A DNA stretch of 35,613 nt from Sedimentisphaerales bacterium (GTDB lineage: Bacteria; Planctomycetota; Phycisphaerae; Sedimentisphaerales; SM23-30), in assembly GCA_016928435.1 (NCBI GenBank), contig JAFGKT010000061.1:1-35613 (forward strand). Reading direction: 5' to 3'. Below are positions 7,705-14,608 of this stretch, in pieces; the stretch's first letter is position 1; each line of letters begins with the position of its first letter. Under the pieces are notes generated by a model. That model did not search any database, was not told the DNA's origin, and worked only from the letters and a program-made list of their open reading frames with translations. Position numbers and translations under genes: made by a program.

Positions 7705-10083
7705 ATGAAAAACTGTCTTTTAATTTTCGCATTGGTTTTAATCTGCGGCGTTAGCTCCATTGCTCATGCCGAACTCATCGAATGGTTCGAGACATGGGAG
7801 GATTCGGAGAACAATCCCAGTTATGGCCCATGGACTTACGGCGGCGGCGGTGCCGGCTATTGGAATTTCTTTACAGATGCTTCGACTCCCGATGGTGATT
7901 ATTATCTGCGTTTTCCTCTCTATAACGGTAAGTCTGCTGCCCGAACGATAGGTACTAGTACGACAACAGATTTTACTGTGTCGTTCTATTATAAAGGTGT
8001 GGGCAACGGCGGATGGTGGAACTGCAATCTGTTTCGTATCCTCGATAGTAGTAACGTGCCTTTGTGTGGCTTAGAGATGAGAGGTGATGCTGACGGCACG
8101 CGTATCTACCTGGGTGCAGACCTTTATGCTACGGTGCCATACGATCAATGGGCCAAGTTAGAAATGGTAGTCAGCCGCACCGATGGAACCACGACTGTTT
8201 ATGTAGATGATGTACTCCTTGGGTCTTACCCCCTCGGCGGGGCTCCCGATTCCATCGCTAGTACATGTTATATGCAGCACTGTGGCGATAGCACTCATGT
8301 CGGCTATATTGATGCGATTACGGTTGCTCGCACCGTGCCTACGGTTTGTGGTGACGGCAATACGGAATACAATCTGGGCGACATTTCAGGGGCCGATGGT
8401 CAAAGAGATTGTCGTGTGAATATCGCGGATTTTGCCGCCTTCGCTGACCAATGGGGTTTTTGTGCCGATCCTGAAAACCCGGATTGTGATCAATACTGGG
8501 ATGGCGCCTATGCTTGGTATTGGGACGGCGACAGCTCCTCCACCGGAACTATGGAAGTATGGATGGGCAATGACGAGTATGAAAATCTCGAACTCACCTG
8601 CGAGATGTTGCGGAATATGCCCTATATTACTCTCGAAGTGGACGCTGTACCGACTTTTGCCGAGGGTGCCGTTTCAGTGGGTATCCAGGACGGTGTATCG
8701 AATCCTGAAACAGCATACCTCCAAGAATGCCTGTATGCCATCGACTACGATCCCAATTCCACCAGCTATCGTATGCCGACTAGTTTAGGACAGATCAAGA
8801 GCTTCTGGATAGAGTTAAATAGTAGATATATTACGCCCGGTGACTATACAGTAAATCTTTCTCTCGTTCCAGCCCTGGGGCCTGCTGAAGTTATCCCCAT
8901 AACACTGCATGTAATGGATATTTCCCGCGCTGACCAAGACCAAGCATCGATGTATATGTACCACACGCTATCATACATCAGCGGCGCAGCGGAAACCCAT
9001 GCAACATTGCTGCAACGCCACTACGTTGATCGGCTGATGCTTCATTTCCCCTTTGATATCTGGACTGACGCAATTAATGTAACGCGCAGCAGTGGCAACT
9101 TGAACGTTAATTTTTCGGGGTTTGACGATGTGGTCGAACCTTATATCAATGGCGGTTTTGACGATGTAGGCCTAATGGCGTATTTGTACAAAGAAGAATG
9201 GTTCTCAGCTCTTGACTATGAGTCAGAGGCGCAAAAACTAATCACTAGAGCTGAGTTTGGTGATGTTTTTGTCGATCACTTAAATGAACTTGGTTTCGGC
9301 GGCCCGGGAGACAGCGATGATATCACAATCTATGCTCTTGAGGAACCTGATCTTCTCACCATGATGGATTCGGGCACTCATGATGATTTGGCTTGGCTCC
9401 AGAACGTCAATCCGAATTTCAAGACCCTTGGCACATTGAACCATTACAGCACTGCTGCAATGAATTCACTGAATCCTTATCTTGATGTCTTGTGCCCTGC
9501 CATTCCCACAGTCGAACTGCTGCTTGCGGACATTGCTGACAATGATGTTGTTTTGGATGCAGGTGACAGGGTTGGTTACTACGGTGCCTGCTCTTATTTC
9601 TCAGGATCAGATGCCGGTCGCGCCATGGGTTGGCGTGCCGCGTTCCTTTCAGACATCACTTACTTTGGAGTATTTGCTTACAACCAGTCACCGAACAATC
9701 CCGATTGGAAACTGTTTGTGAATGGCTTGGACGGCGTTCCCAGAACCACACCGGCTTTAGAGGGCCTGCGTGACGGCTTTGAGGACTTTGGTTACTGGAA
9801 GAAGTTTGACGCGGACCTGGCTTTAGCTTCGGCGATCCCGTTTGGGTCGCTCAGTCCTGCCGAGCAAGCAGACCTGACAAGCGCTCAGGGTTTCCGCGCG
9901 GCCGTATTCAGTACCGATCCGTCCGCTTTGGTGCAGCTAGAACTCACCACTTACGTTGTGTCCATCATTGAAAGTTACGACTACCACGAATTCGTCGCGC
10001 CGGATTGTGCCGTTTTCCGGGATGTTAAGGGTATGCTGCTGTCGCATATAGCGGCATTGGAAGACATCATTGCGGCACATTGA
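7705..10083 (+). CDS. Secreted LamG-dockerin-DUF4091 fusion protein
   Basis: 792 residues with a signal peptide (MKNCLLIFALVLICGVSSIA...). Residues of about 23-210 match the LamG-like domain of the 3259 protein (FYYKGVGNGGWWN, THVGYIDAITVAR). Residues of about 217-256 hold a dockerin-like repeat (GADGQRDCRVNIADFAAFAD). Residues of about 275-790 are the DUF4091/GH123-like part, parallel to the 4935 protein and ending LRDGFEDFGYWKK. The dockerin is therefore internal, not terminal. At the place of the Asp-Glu pair this protein has E546-E547 (ALEEPD), so the putative first catalytic Asp is replaced. It may be a weakly active or binding-only paralogue. A good ribosome-binding site (AAGGAAGG) precedes ATG 7705. 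Confidence 0.75.
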   Translation: MKNCLLIFALVLICGVSSIAHAELIEWFETWEDSENNPSYGPWTYGGGGAGYWNFFTDASTPDGDYYLRFPLYNGKSAARTIGTSTTTDFTVSFYYKGVGNGGWWNCNLFRILDSSNVPLCGLEMRGDADGTRIYLGADLYATVPYDQWAKLEMVVSRTDGTTTVYVDDVLLGSYPLGGAPDSIASTCYMQHCGDSTHVGYIDAITVARTVPTVCGDGNTEYNLGDISGADGQRDCRVNIADFAAFADQWGFCADPENPDCDQYWDGAYAWYWDGDSSSTGTMEVWMGNDEYENLELTCEMLRNMPYITLEVDAVPTFAEGAVSVGIQDGVSNPETAYLQECLYAIDYDPNSTSYRMPTSLGQIKSFWIELNSRYITPGDYTVNLSLVPALGPAEVIPITLHVMDISRADQDQASMYMYHTLSYISGAAETHATLLQRHYVDRLMLHFPFDIWTDAINVTRSSGNLNVNFSGFDDVVEPYINGGFDDVGLMAYLYKEEWFSALDYESEAQKLITRAEFGDVFVDHLNELGFGGPGDSDDITIYALEEPDLLTMMDSGTHDDLAWLQNVNPNFKTLGTLNHYSTAAMNSLNPYLDVLCPAIPTVELLLADIADNDVVLDAGDRVGYYGACSYFSGSDAGRAMGWRAAFLSDITYFGVFAYNQSPNNPDWKLFVNGLDGVPRTTPALEGLRDGFEDFGYWKKFDADLALASAIPFGSLSPAEQADLTSAQGFRAAVFSTDPSALVQLELTTYVVSIIESYDYHEFVAPDCAVFRDVKGMLLSHIAALEDIIAAH

Positions 10084-10103
10084 ATTGATTAGTTAGTTAC
10101 GTT

Positions 10104-10130
10104 CGGCAGGGGATTCATCACCCCCTGCCG
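10104..10130 (+). terminator. GC-rich hairpin downstream of the fusion gene
   Basis: Arms CGGCAGGGG (10104-10112) and CCCCTGCCG (10122-10130) enclose a 9-nt loop, 20 bp after the stop of the 7705 gene. The stem is strong, but no T-tract follows. It could be a poor intrinsic terminator or a 3'-end stabilising structure. Confidence 0.5.
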
Positions 10131-10255
10131 GAATTCCGAATGAAGATGATATAATACGGGTGGGTAAGTGCGAACTTCCGGCGAGGAAGATATTAGTCAA
10201 TAAGAACTGAGATAGCCTAGTTTATTGTGGAAAATCAGCACAAAAGTCTGGTGTA

Positions 10256-10274
10256 CACAATCGCGGAGATTGTG
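10256..10274. repeat. 7-bp inverted repeat
   Basis: CACAATC and GATTGTG flank the 5-base loop GCGGA, directly after the palindrome GTGTACAC (10251-10258). It is either an RNA hairpin in the leader of the next gene or a protein-binding dyad. The sequence does not decide between them. Confidence 0.3.
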
Positions 10275-10343
10275 CGCCTATTGCAGGCAGTTTAGTTAAT
10301 CATGTTGGAGTTTATATTGCCTTGTGAAGTTTTATGATTAGGT

Positions 10344-10368
10344 TGCTCCTATTGTGTTGATAGGAGCA
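10344..10368. repeat. 9-bp inverted repeat upstream of the PEP-CTERM gene
   Basis: Perfect arms TGCTCCTAT and ATAGGAGCA enclose a 7-nt loop about 40 bp before ATG 10411. The right arm contains AGGAG, so as RNA this would hide an anti-Shine-Dalgarno-like sequence, though not the actual ribosome-binding site (GAAAGG at about 10402). Leader hairpin or operator; undecided. Confidence 0.4.
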
Positions 10369-10410
10369 GACCCATATTTTAGGCCAACTGGCTAGAAATG
10401 GAGAAAGGTT

Positions 10411-11247
10411 ATGGAAAATGTGAAGATTGTTGGTGTGTTGTGTTTGTTGGTAACTATGGTGGCTGCAATAAATTGTACTGCGGCTTACTACGATGACTTT
10501 TCAACGGATACAAGCGGTAACTACGTTCTAGGAGAATGCTTTGATTGGACGGCCACAGAGCCAATTGGTTCAATGAGCTTTGGCCCATCAGAGTTAACGG
10601 TTACCGGCAGCGGAGGTAATCCATACCTCAAGAATACAACGGCCATATGGTATCTGAATCAATCTGTTGTTGCTGAAAGCCTCGATGCCGGCGAGTATGC
10701 AGAAGTTACCATAACTATGGATAGCATTGGTGGTGAGCATTGGAGATGTGGGGGTATATTTGTCTCTGATGTTGCTGGGCAACCGGCTGATGCATATGGC
10801 CCGAAAGTGTATGGCGCGAGCAGTAGTCATCCATCCGCATACGGCCGAGGTTTCACCCTTCTCTATGACCCCGCCCTGCCTGGCGGTGATGGCCATGCGG
10901 ATGAGCTTGTACATGTCGAAAGTTTTGGCGGCGCTGATCCATCAGCGGATGACATCTGCGGCATGGGCCCGGGCGATTTGCCAGTAACTACTGTAACTGG
11001 TAACACGCATGTTCTGCGTATTGAGAAAGGTTTGGGAAGCATGGACTTCTATACTGATGGAAACCTCCTGTATTCCTTTACCGGTGATGTTGATTCCATA
11101 AAATATGTGGGGCTGCTGTACGGAGATTGGTGGAATAACGCCACCGCGGTATATGATGACTTTACGATTGCACCCGAACCTGTTACAATATGTATACTAA
11201 GTTTGGGCGCGGCATATTGCACCATGCGTAGACGCAAACACAGCTAG
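10411..11247 (+). CDS. Secreted PEP-CTERM protein
   Basis: 278 residues. A signal peptide (VLCLLVTMVAAINCTAA) comes first, then a beta-rich body of jelly-roll type (YYDDFSTDTSGNY near the N-terminus, VYDDFTIAPEP near the end). The C-terminus is a PEP-CTERM-like sorting tail: APEPVT, a hydrophobic stretch, then RRRKHS. PEP-CTERM tails are recognised by exosortase systems and place proteins at the cell surface or in the exopolysaccharide layer; no exosortase gene is in the window. The body resembles extracellular sugar-binding proteins but has no catalytic motif I recognise. It is the last gene of the regulator-1 group, though the 327-bp gap leaves room for its own promoter. Confidence 0.75.
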   Translation: MENVKIVGVLCLLVTMVAAINCTAAYYDDFSTDTSGNYVLGECFDWTATEPIGSMSFGPSELTVTGSGGNPYLKNTTAIWYLNQSVVAESLDAGEYAEVTITMDSIGGEHWRCGGIFVSDVAGQPADAYGPKVYGASSSHPSAYGRGFTLLYDPALPGGDGHADELVHVESFGGADPSADDICGMGPGDLPVTTVTGNTHVLRIEKGLGSMDFYTDGNLLYSFTGDVDSIKYVGLLYGDWWNNATAVYDDFTIAPEPVTICILSLGAAYCTMRRRKHS

Positions 11248-11314
11248 AATGCACTATAAATGGTGCAATGTCATGGTGTTAGCGACATAGCGCCTTTGTG
11301 ATAGTGTTAAAAAA

Positions 11315-11353
11315 AGGTTCCGATGCCTGGGTAAATCCTGGGCATTGGGACCT
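11315..11353 (+). promoter_or_regulatory. 17-bp RNA hairpin in the leader of the second regulator
   Basis: Arms AGGTTCCGATGCCTGGG (11315-11331) and CCTGGGCATTGGGACCT (11337-11353) enclose the loop TAAAT. All 17 positions pair in plus-strand RNA if four G-U pairs are allowed. In the opposite strand those four become C-A mismatches, so the structure favours plus-strand RNA. It ends 18 bp before ATG 11372. No T-tract follows, so a terminator for the previous gene is not the obvious reading; a leader element acting on translation is possible. Confidence 0.5.
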
Positions 11354-11371
11354 ATTCTAGCGGATGTGTCT

Positions 11372-12475
11372 ATGTCACGTTTTTCCCGTAAACCTCGTTA
11401 CGTTGAAATAATGGAGTCGATCGCAGAAGGTATTGAGAGAGGGGCTTTGCCTCCTGGATCTAAACTTCCTTCCGAAAGAGAGCTATGCGAACAGTGGGGA
11501 GTTAGTTCCATTACTGTTCGTCGAGCTATTCAGGAGTTGGTGCAGAAAGGTCTGTTGGTTCCGCGCCAAGGAGCGGGGGTGTTTGTAATGCCGCCTCCGA
11601 CTGAGAATAAAGGCCTCAAAGGCGATGTCATTGGCTTGGTCATTCCGAATAGCACAGGATATCATAACGGCCATTTGGTACAGGAGATTGAAATTGCCGC
11701 CCGGAAACGGGGCTACTCGGTTCTGATTAAGCATTCGTCCAATGATTCTGAGCAGGAAAGAGAATGCGTCAATCTTATGGTCGAACGTAATGTGGCTGGT
11801 ATGCTAATCGCGCCGACCACCGGTGATATGCGAGATTTGGTGATCACCTATGCGGAACTTCTTGCCAAGCGTGTACCTTTTGTGTTTGTTGACCGATATG
11901 TTCCCATTCTTGATGTTCCCTATGTTGTAGCGGACAATGAGGCCAGTGGTTATGCCGCGACCAAGCATCTCATCGAGCAAGGGCATCAGCGGATTGCCTA
12001 CCTTGGGCCTCTATGGTCCAGCGCTTCTGCCGCTCGTTTGGATGGCTATAAGAAGGCGATCAACGAGGCAGGTTTGGAACTCGAACCTAAGATTATTGTA
12101 ACCGGTATTGATTTTGATGAAGAGTCTCTCACTCGCGGCGTCGAAAAGCTGTTAAGTCAGGGCGATGGGTTGTTTACCGCGGTTTTTGCTGATACCGATG
12201 AACTGGCACGCACCACATATCGGGTTTTACAGCACAACGGTATTGTCATTCCCGATGATATAGCGTTGGTTGGGCATGATGACGCTCCTTACGCTAGTGT
12301 TTTAACTCCTTCTTTGACTACCGTGCGTTTACCCTATGTGGAAATGGCTGAAGCCGGCGTTGGATTGTTGGTTGACTCACTGCTGGCCAATCGCGAACTG
12401 CAAGAAAGAAAGATCATTTTGAAAAGTGAGCTAATTGTTCGTGAGTCCAGTGTAAGAAACAGCAACAAATCTTGA
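11372..12475 (+). CDS. GntR/LacI chimeric (AraR-type) transcriptional regulator, copy 2
   Basis: 367 residues from ATG 11372 (MSRFSRKPRYVEIMESIAEG). A TTG at 11345 would start inside the leader hairpin and adds nothing conserved, so I chose the ATG. Residues of about 5-72 form a GntR winged helix (KLPSERELCEQWGVSSITVR, RQGAGVFV). Residues of about 85-345 form a LacI/PBP1 sugar-binding domain (GMLIAPT, FVFVDRY, HLIEQGHQRIAYLGP, TAVFADTDELA, LVGHDDAPYA). It is a paralogue of the regulator at 1946 and sits in front of a DUF4091 gene in the same way. Likely targets are the DUF4091 and GH112 genes downstream, possibly through the dyad at 12649-12682. The ligand is unknown. Confidence 0.85.
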   Translation: MSRFSRKPRYVEIMESIAEGIERGALPPGSKLPSERELCEQWGVSSITVRRAIQELVQKGLLVPRQGAGVFVMPPPTENKGLKGDVIGLVIPNSTGYHNGHLVQEIEIAARKRGYSVLIKHSSNDSEQERECVNLMVERNVAGMLIAPTTGDMRDLVITYAELLAKRVPFVFVDRYVPILDVPYVVADNEASGYAATKHLIEQGHQRIAYLGPLWSSASAARLDGYKKAINEAGLELEPKIIVTGIDFDEESLTRGVEKLLSQGDGLFTAVFADTDELARTTYRVLQHNGIVIPDDIALVGHDDAPYASVLTPSLTTVRLPYVEMAEAGVGLLVDSLLANRELQERKIILKSELIVRESSVRNSNKS

Positions 12476-12482
12476 GCGGCCA

Positions 12483-12641
12483 ACCTTTACCTTGTTTGGT
12501 TCTCCCTATGTCCTTTATGATTTGCCGCATGCTAACAACATGTTGGGCGTCTATGATTATTCAAAAGCCGCTCAGAGATCCGCGGTTAAAGTTTGGCTGG
12601 GCGACATCAAGCCGCGAGGGAAAAGGCCTGTAAAAAAATGA
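12483..12641 (+). pseudogene. C-terminal remnant of a GH3 (NagZ/beta-glucosidase-type) gene
   Basis: Right after the regulator's stop, in another frame, about 52 codons read FGSPYVLYDLPHANNM, then GVYDYSKAAQRSAVK, then GDIKPRGKRPV, ending at TGA 12639-12641. This matches the C-terminal pattern of GH3 enzymes as I know it (FGxPYxLxDLP ... AYxxSxxAQxAAVxALFGEIxPxGKLPV). No start codon, catalytic domain or upstream remainder exists here, because the frame meets a stop at 12453-12455 inside the regulator gene. It looks like the tail of a GH3 gene lost by deletion. GH3 NagZ-type enzymes act on beta-N-acetylhexosaminides, which would fit the neighbouring GH112 and GH123-like genes. Confidence 0.6.
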
Positions 12642-12648
12642 TCTAGGA

Positions 12649-12682
12649 ATTGTAACCGTTGACCCAAGTCAGACCTTACAAT
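12649..12682. promoter_or_regulatory. Nested dyad, putative operator upstream of the DUF4091 gene
   Basis: Two concentric inverted repeats share one centre: an outer ATTGTAA / TTACAAT pair and an inner TGAC / GTCA pair, with 4-bp gaps between every element. The whole is 34 bp and lies 23 bp before ATG 12706. The symmetry suggests a dimer or tetramer of a regulator, most simply the paralogue encoded just upstream. Confidence 0.45.
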
Positions 12683-12705
12683 CTTAGTGAATCTGGGGAA
12701 TTATA

Positions 12706-14547
12706 ATGAACAAGAGCATTCTGGGTATCTTAAGTATTCTTATTATCATTGTGTCTGGTAGTTTTGATTGTCTATGGGCCCAGCCGGCACCAGCGGTGCA
12801 ATCAGCGGCAGAATTTGAAGCCAACTATCCAAATCCGATATGGGGTTTTGGCTGGACATCTGGGACGTACAAAGTACTGCGTACAGATCGGCCTTTTTAT
12901 GGACGTGTTGATGTCCCGGTGCAATTGTCGTTAGCTGCCAACGAATACGAAGGTGTTCAGATTGTCTTGCGGGCTCATCAAGGCGTACATGTCAATGGGA
13001 TTATCGTATCAGACTTAGTATCTGACACTGGTGATCATATTGGTTCAGATGAGATCAACGTTTTTGTAGTCGGCTATGTGAATACCCGTCGGCCTCCGGA
13101 CTATGAAGTTGAATTCGGTGGTTGGTGGCCTGACCCGTTGCTGGATTTCTTGCTGGAATTTGATATCGAAGCCAACGTATATCAGCCTATATTTATAGAT
13201 GTCCACACAAGAGCCGATCAACCTGCGGGTCTCTACCGCGGCATTATCACGATCACCGGTGATAATGTGCCGAGCTTGGAAATTCCAATTGAGGTCAATG
13301 TTTGGCCGTTCAGTGTACCCGTGGAAAGACATTTCCCGGTGGCGGTATCCTACTCCGACAGTATGCTCAGAACCATATATTGCAATGATGACAGCGATTG
13401 GGATAAGTTTCTATTTTATGTTCAGGGTCAAGCCGATGCGAGCGTTCTGGATACACCCGGATGTCAACGATTGGCCAATGTACGACGAGCCTGTCATAAC
13501 TTGATATTGGAACATCGTCTGACCCCTGATTTCATTTACCGCGGCTATCCTCCACGAATAGAGGATGTGCAGCGTTGGGTGGAAGCCGGTGTCCGCGCGT
13601 ATAACATTATCCACATTCCACGTCCCGATCCTGGAGAGTGTGAGCCAAATGAAGGTTATCCAGCTCAACGGCGGGAGCGAATATTAGGCATTTTGGAGAA
13701 TTCCGTAGCTCAGTTGGAAGAGGCTGATCTGTTGCAGTATGCTTACATCTATGCTTTTGACGAGGTGGACGAAAACTACTATACCGCAATGCGAGACATT
13801 TGCGGAGAGATCAAAAGGCTTTATCCGACGATCCCGATAATGACCACCGCTCTGGACTATTCCTTCGGCCTGGATAGCGGTTTGGATTCGGTTGTGGACA
13901 TATGGGTGCCGATGACCGGATACTACGAGGCGCACCAAGATGCTGTAATACAGGCCCGGCAGCGAGGACGCCAAGTCTGGTGGTACATATTCTGTTGGCC
14001 TTATCATCCCTACGCGAATTGGTTCATTGAATATACCGCCGTTGAAGCACGGCTGTTGATGGGATTTATGCCATACAAGTATGATGCGGATGGTTTTTTA
14101 TACTATATGCTGAACCTCTGGGAGACGAATTGGCCCCACTATGATACTGGCGTGAAGGCGATTTATATGACGCCTTACCCGGAACCGGTCAATCGCGGTC
14201 CACTGACCAATCATGAAGGTAAAAGTTGGCACGATTATAATGGAGACGGCATGGTATTCTACCCCGGCCCTAACGGGCCGCTTCCCACTATTCGCCTTAA
14301 AGCTATTCGCGATGGACTGGAAGATTATGAATATCTCTACGCCTTGGCTCAACGCGTGGAAAATTACACCCAGCAGAACGAATGGGAAAATGACGATTGG
14401 TTGGAACGTGCCCGAGCAGCCCTAGCTGTTGATAGCCAACTAGTCACTTCGCTCAGCGAATACAGCACAGATACCTCTTTGCTGCTTGATTGTCGTCAAC
14501 AAATAGCTGAACTTATCATTGAATACGACAGCAGCACAACACGCTAA
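12706..14547 (+). CDS. Secreted DUF4091 protein, GH123-like
   Basis: 613 residues with a signal peptide (ILGILSILIIIVSGSFDCLWA, cleavage near WA-Q). Residues of about 45-200 form an N-terminal beta-sandwich (EYEGVQIVLRA, PAGLYRGIITITGDN). A TIM-barrel-like part follows. Its acidic pair D352-E353 in YAFDEVDE corresponds to the Asp-Glu pair of GH123, and the C-terminal DUF4091 hallmark is IRLKAIRDGLEDYEYLYALA. This is the canonical form of the family, unlike the two larger relatives at 4935 and 7705. GH123 removes beta-linked GalNAc; a similar beta-glycosidase activity is possible but unproven. It lies 61 bp before the GH112 gene, so the two are probably one transcription unit. Confidence 0.8.
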   Translation: MNKSILGILSILIIIVSGSFDCLWAQPAPAVQSAAEFEANYPNPIWGFGWTSGTYKVLRTDRPFYGRVDVPVQLSLAANEYEGVQIVLRAHQGVHVNGIIVSDLVSDTGDHIGSDEINVFVVGYVNTRRPPDYEVEFGGWWPDPLLDFLLEFDIEANVYQPIFIDVHTRADQPAGLYRGIITITGDNVPSLEIPIEVNVWPFSVPVERHFPVAVSYSDSMLRTIYCNDDSDWDKFLFYVQGQADASVLDTPGCQRLANVRRACHNLILEHRLTPDFIYRGYPPRIEDVQRWVEAGVRAYNIIHIPRPDPGECEPNEGYPAQRRERILGILENSVAQLEEADLLQYAYIYAFDEVDENYYTAMRDICGEIKRLYPTIPIMTTALDYSFGLDSGLDSVVDIWVPMTGYYEAHQDAVIQARQRGRQVWWYIFCWPYHPYANWFIEYTAVEARLLMGFMPYKYDADGFLYYMLNLWETNWPHYDTGVKAIYMTPYPEPVNRGPLTNHEGKSWHDYNGDGMVFYPGPNGPLPTIRLKAIRDGLEDYEYLYALAQRVENYTQQNEWENDDWLERARAALAVDSQLVTSLSEYSTDTSLLLDCRQQIAELIIEYDSSTTR

Positions 14548-14608
14548 TTTCAATCCTTGAGCCAACTTTCCAATTTAGATAATACATCATTTGAGGCAAT
14601 CGTAATCC

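Larger units (their letters stand above)
10084..10410 (+). other. 327-bp intergenic stretch with three inverted repeats
   Basis: No gene is visible. It contains three separate hairpin-forming repeats (10104-10130, 10256-10274 and 10344-10368) and a TATAAT box at 10150-10155 without a good -35. The first repeat probably ends the transcript of the fusion gene. The others lie in what would be the leader of the PEP-CTERM gene. Confidence 0.45.

Noticed and set aside
11268..11288. ATGTC-N11-GACAT repeat and TGCAC-N8-GTGCA (11250-11267) between the PEP-CTERM and regulator genes
   Set aside because: Five-base arms with wide spacers are expected by chance at this scale; not supported as operators.
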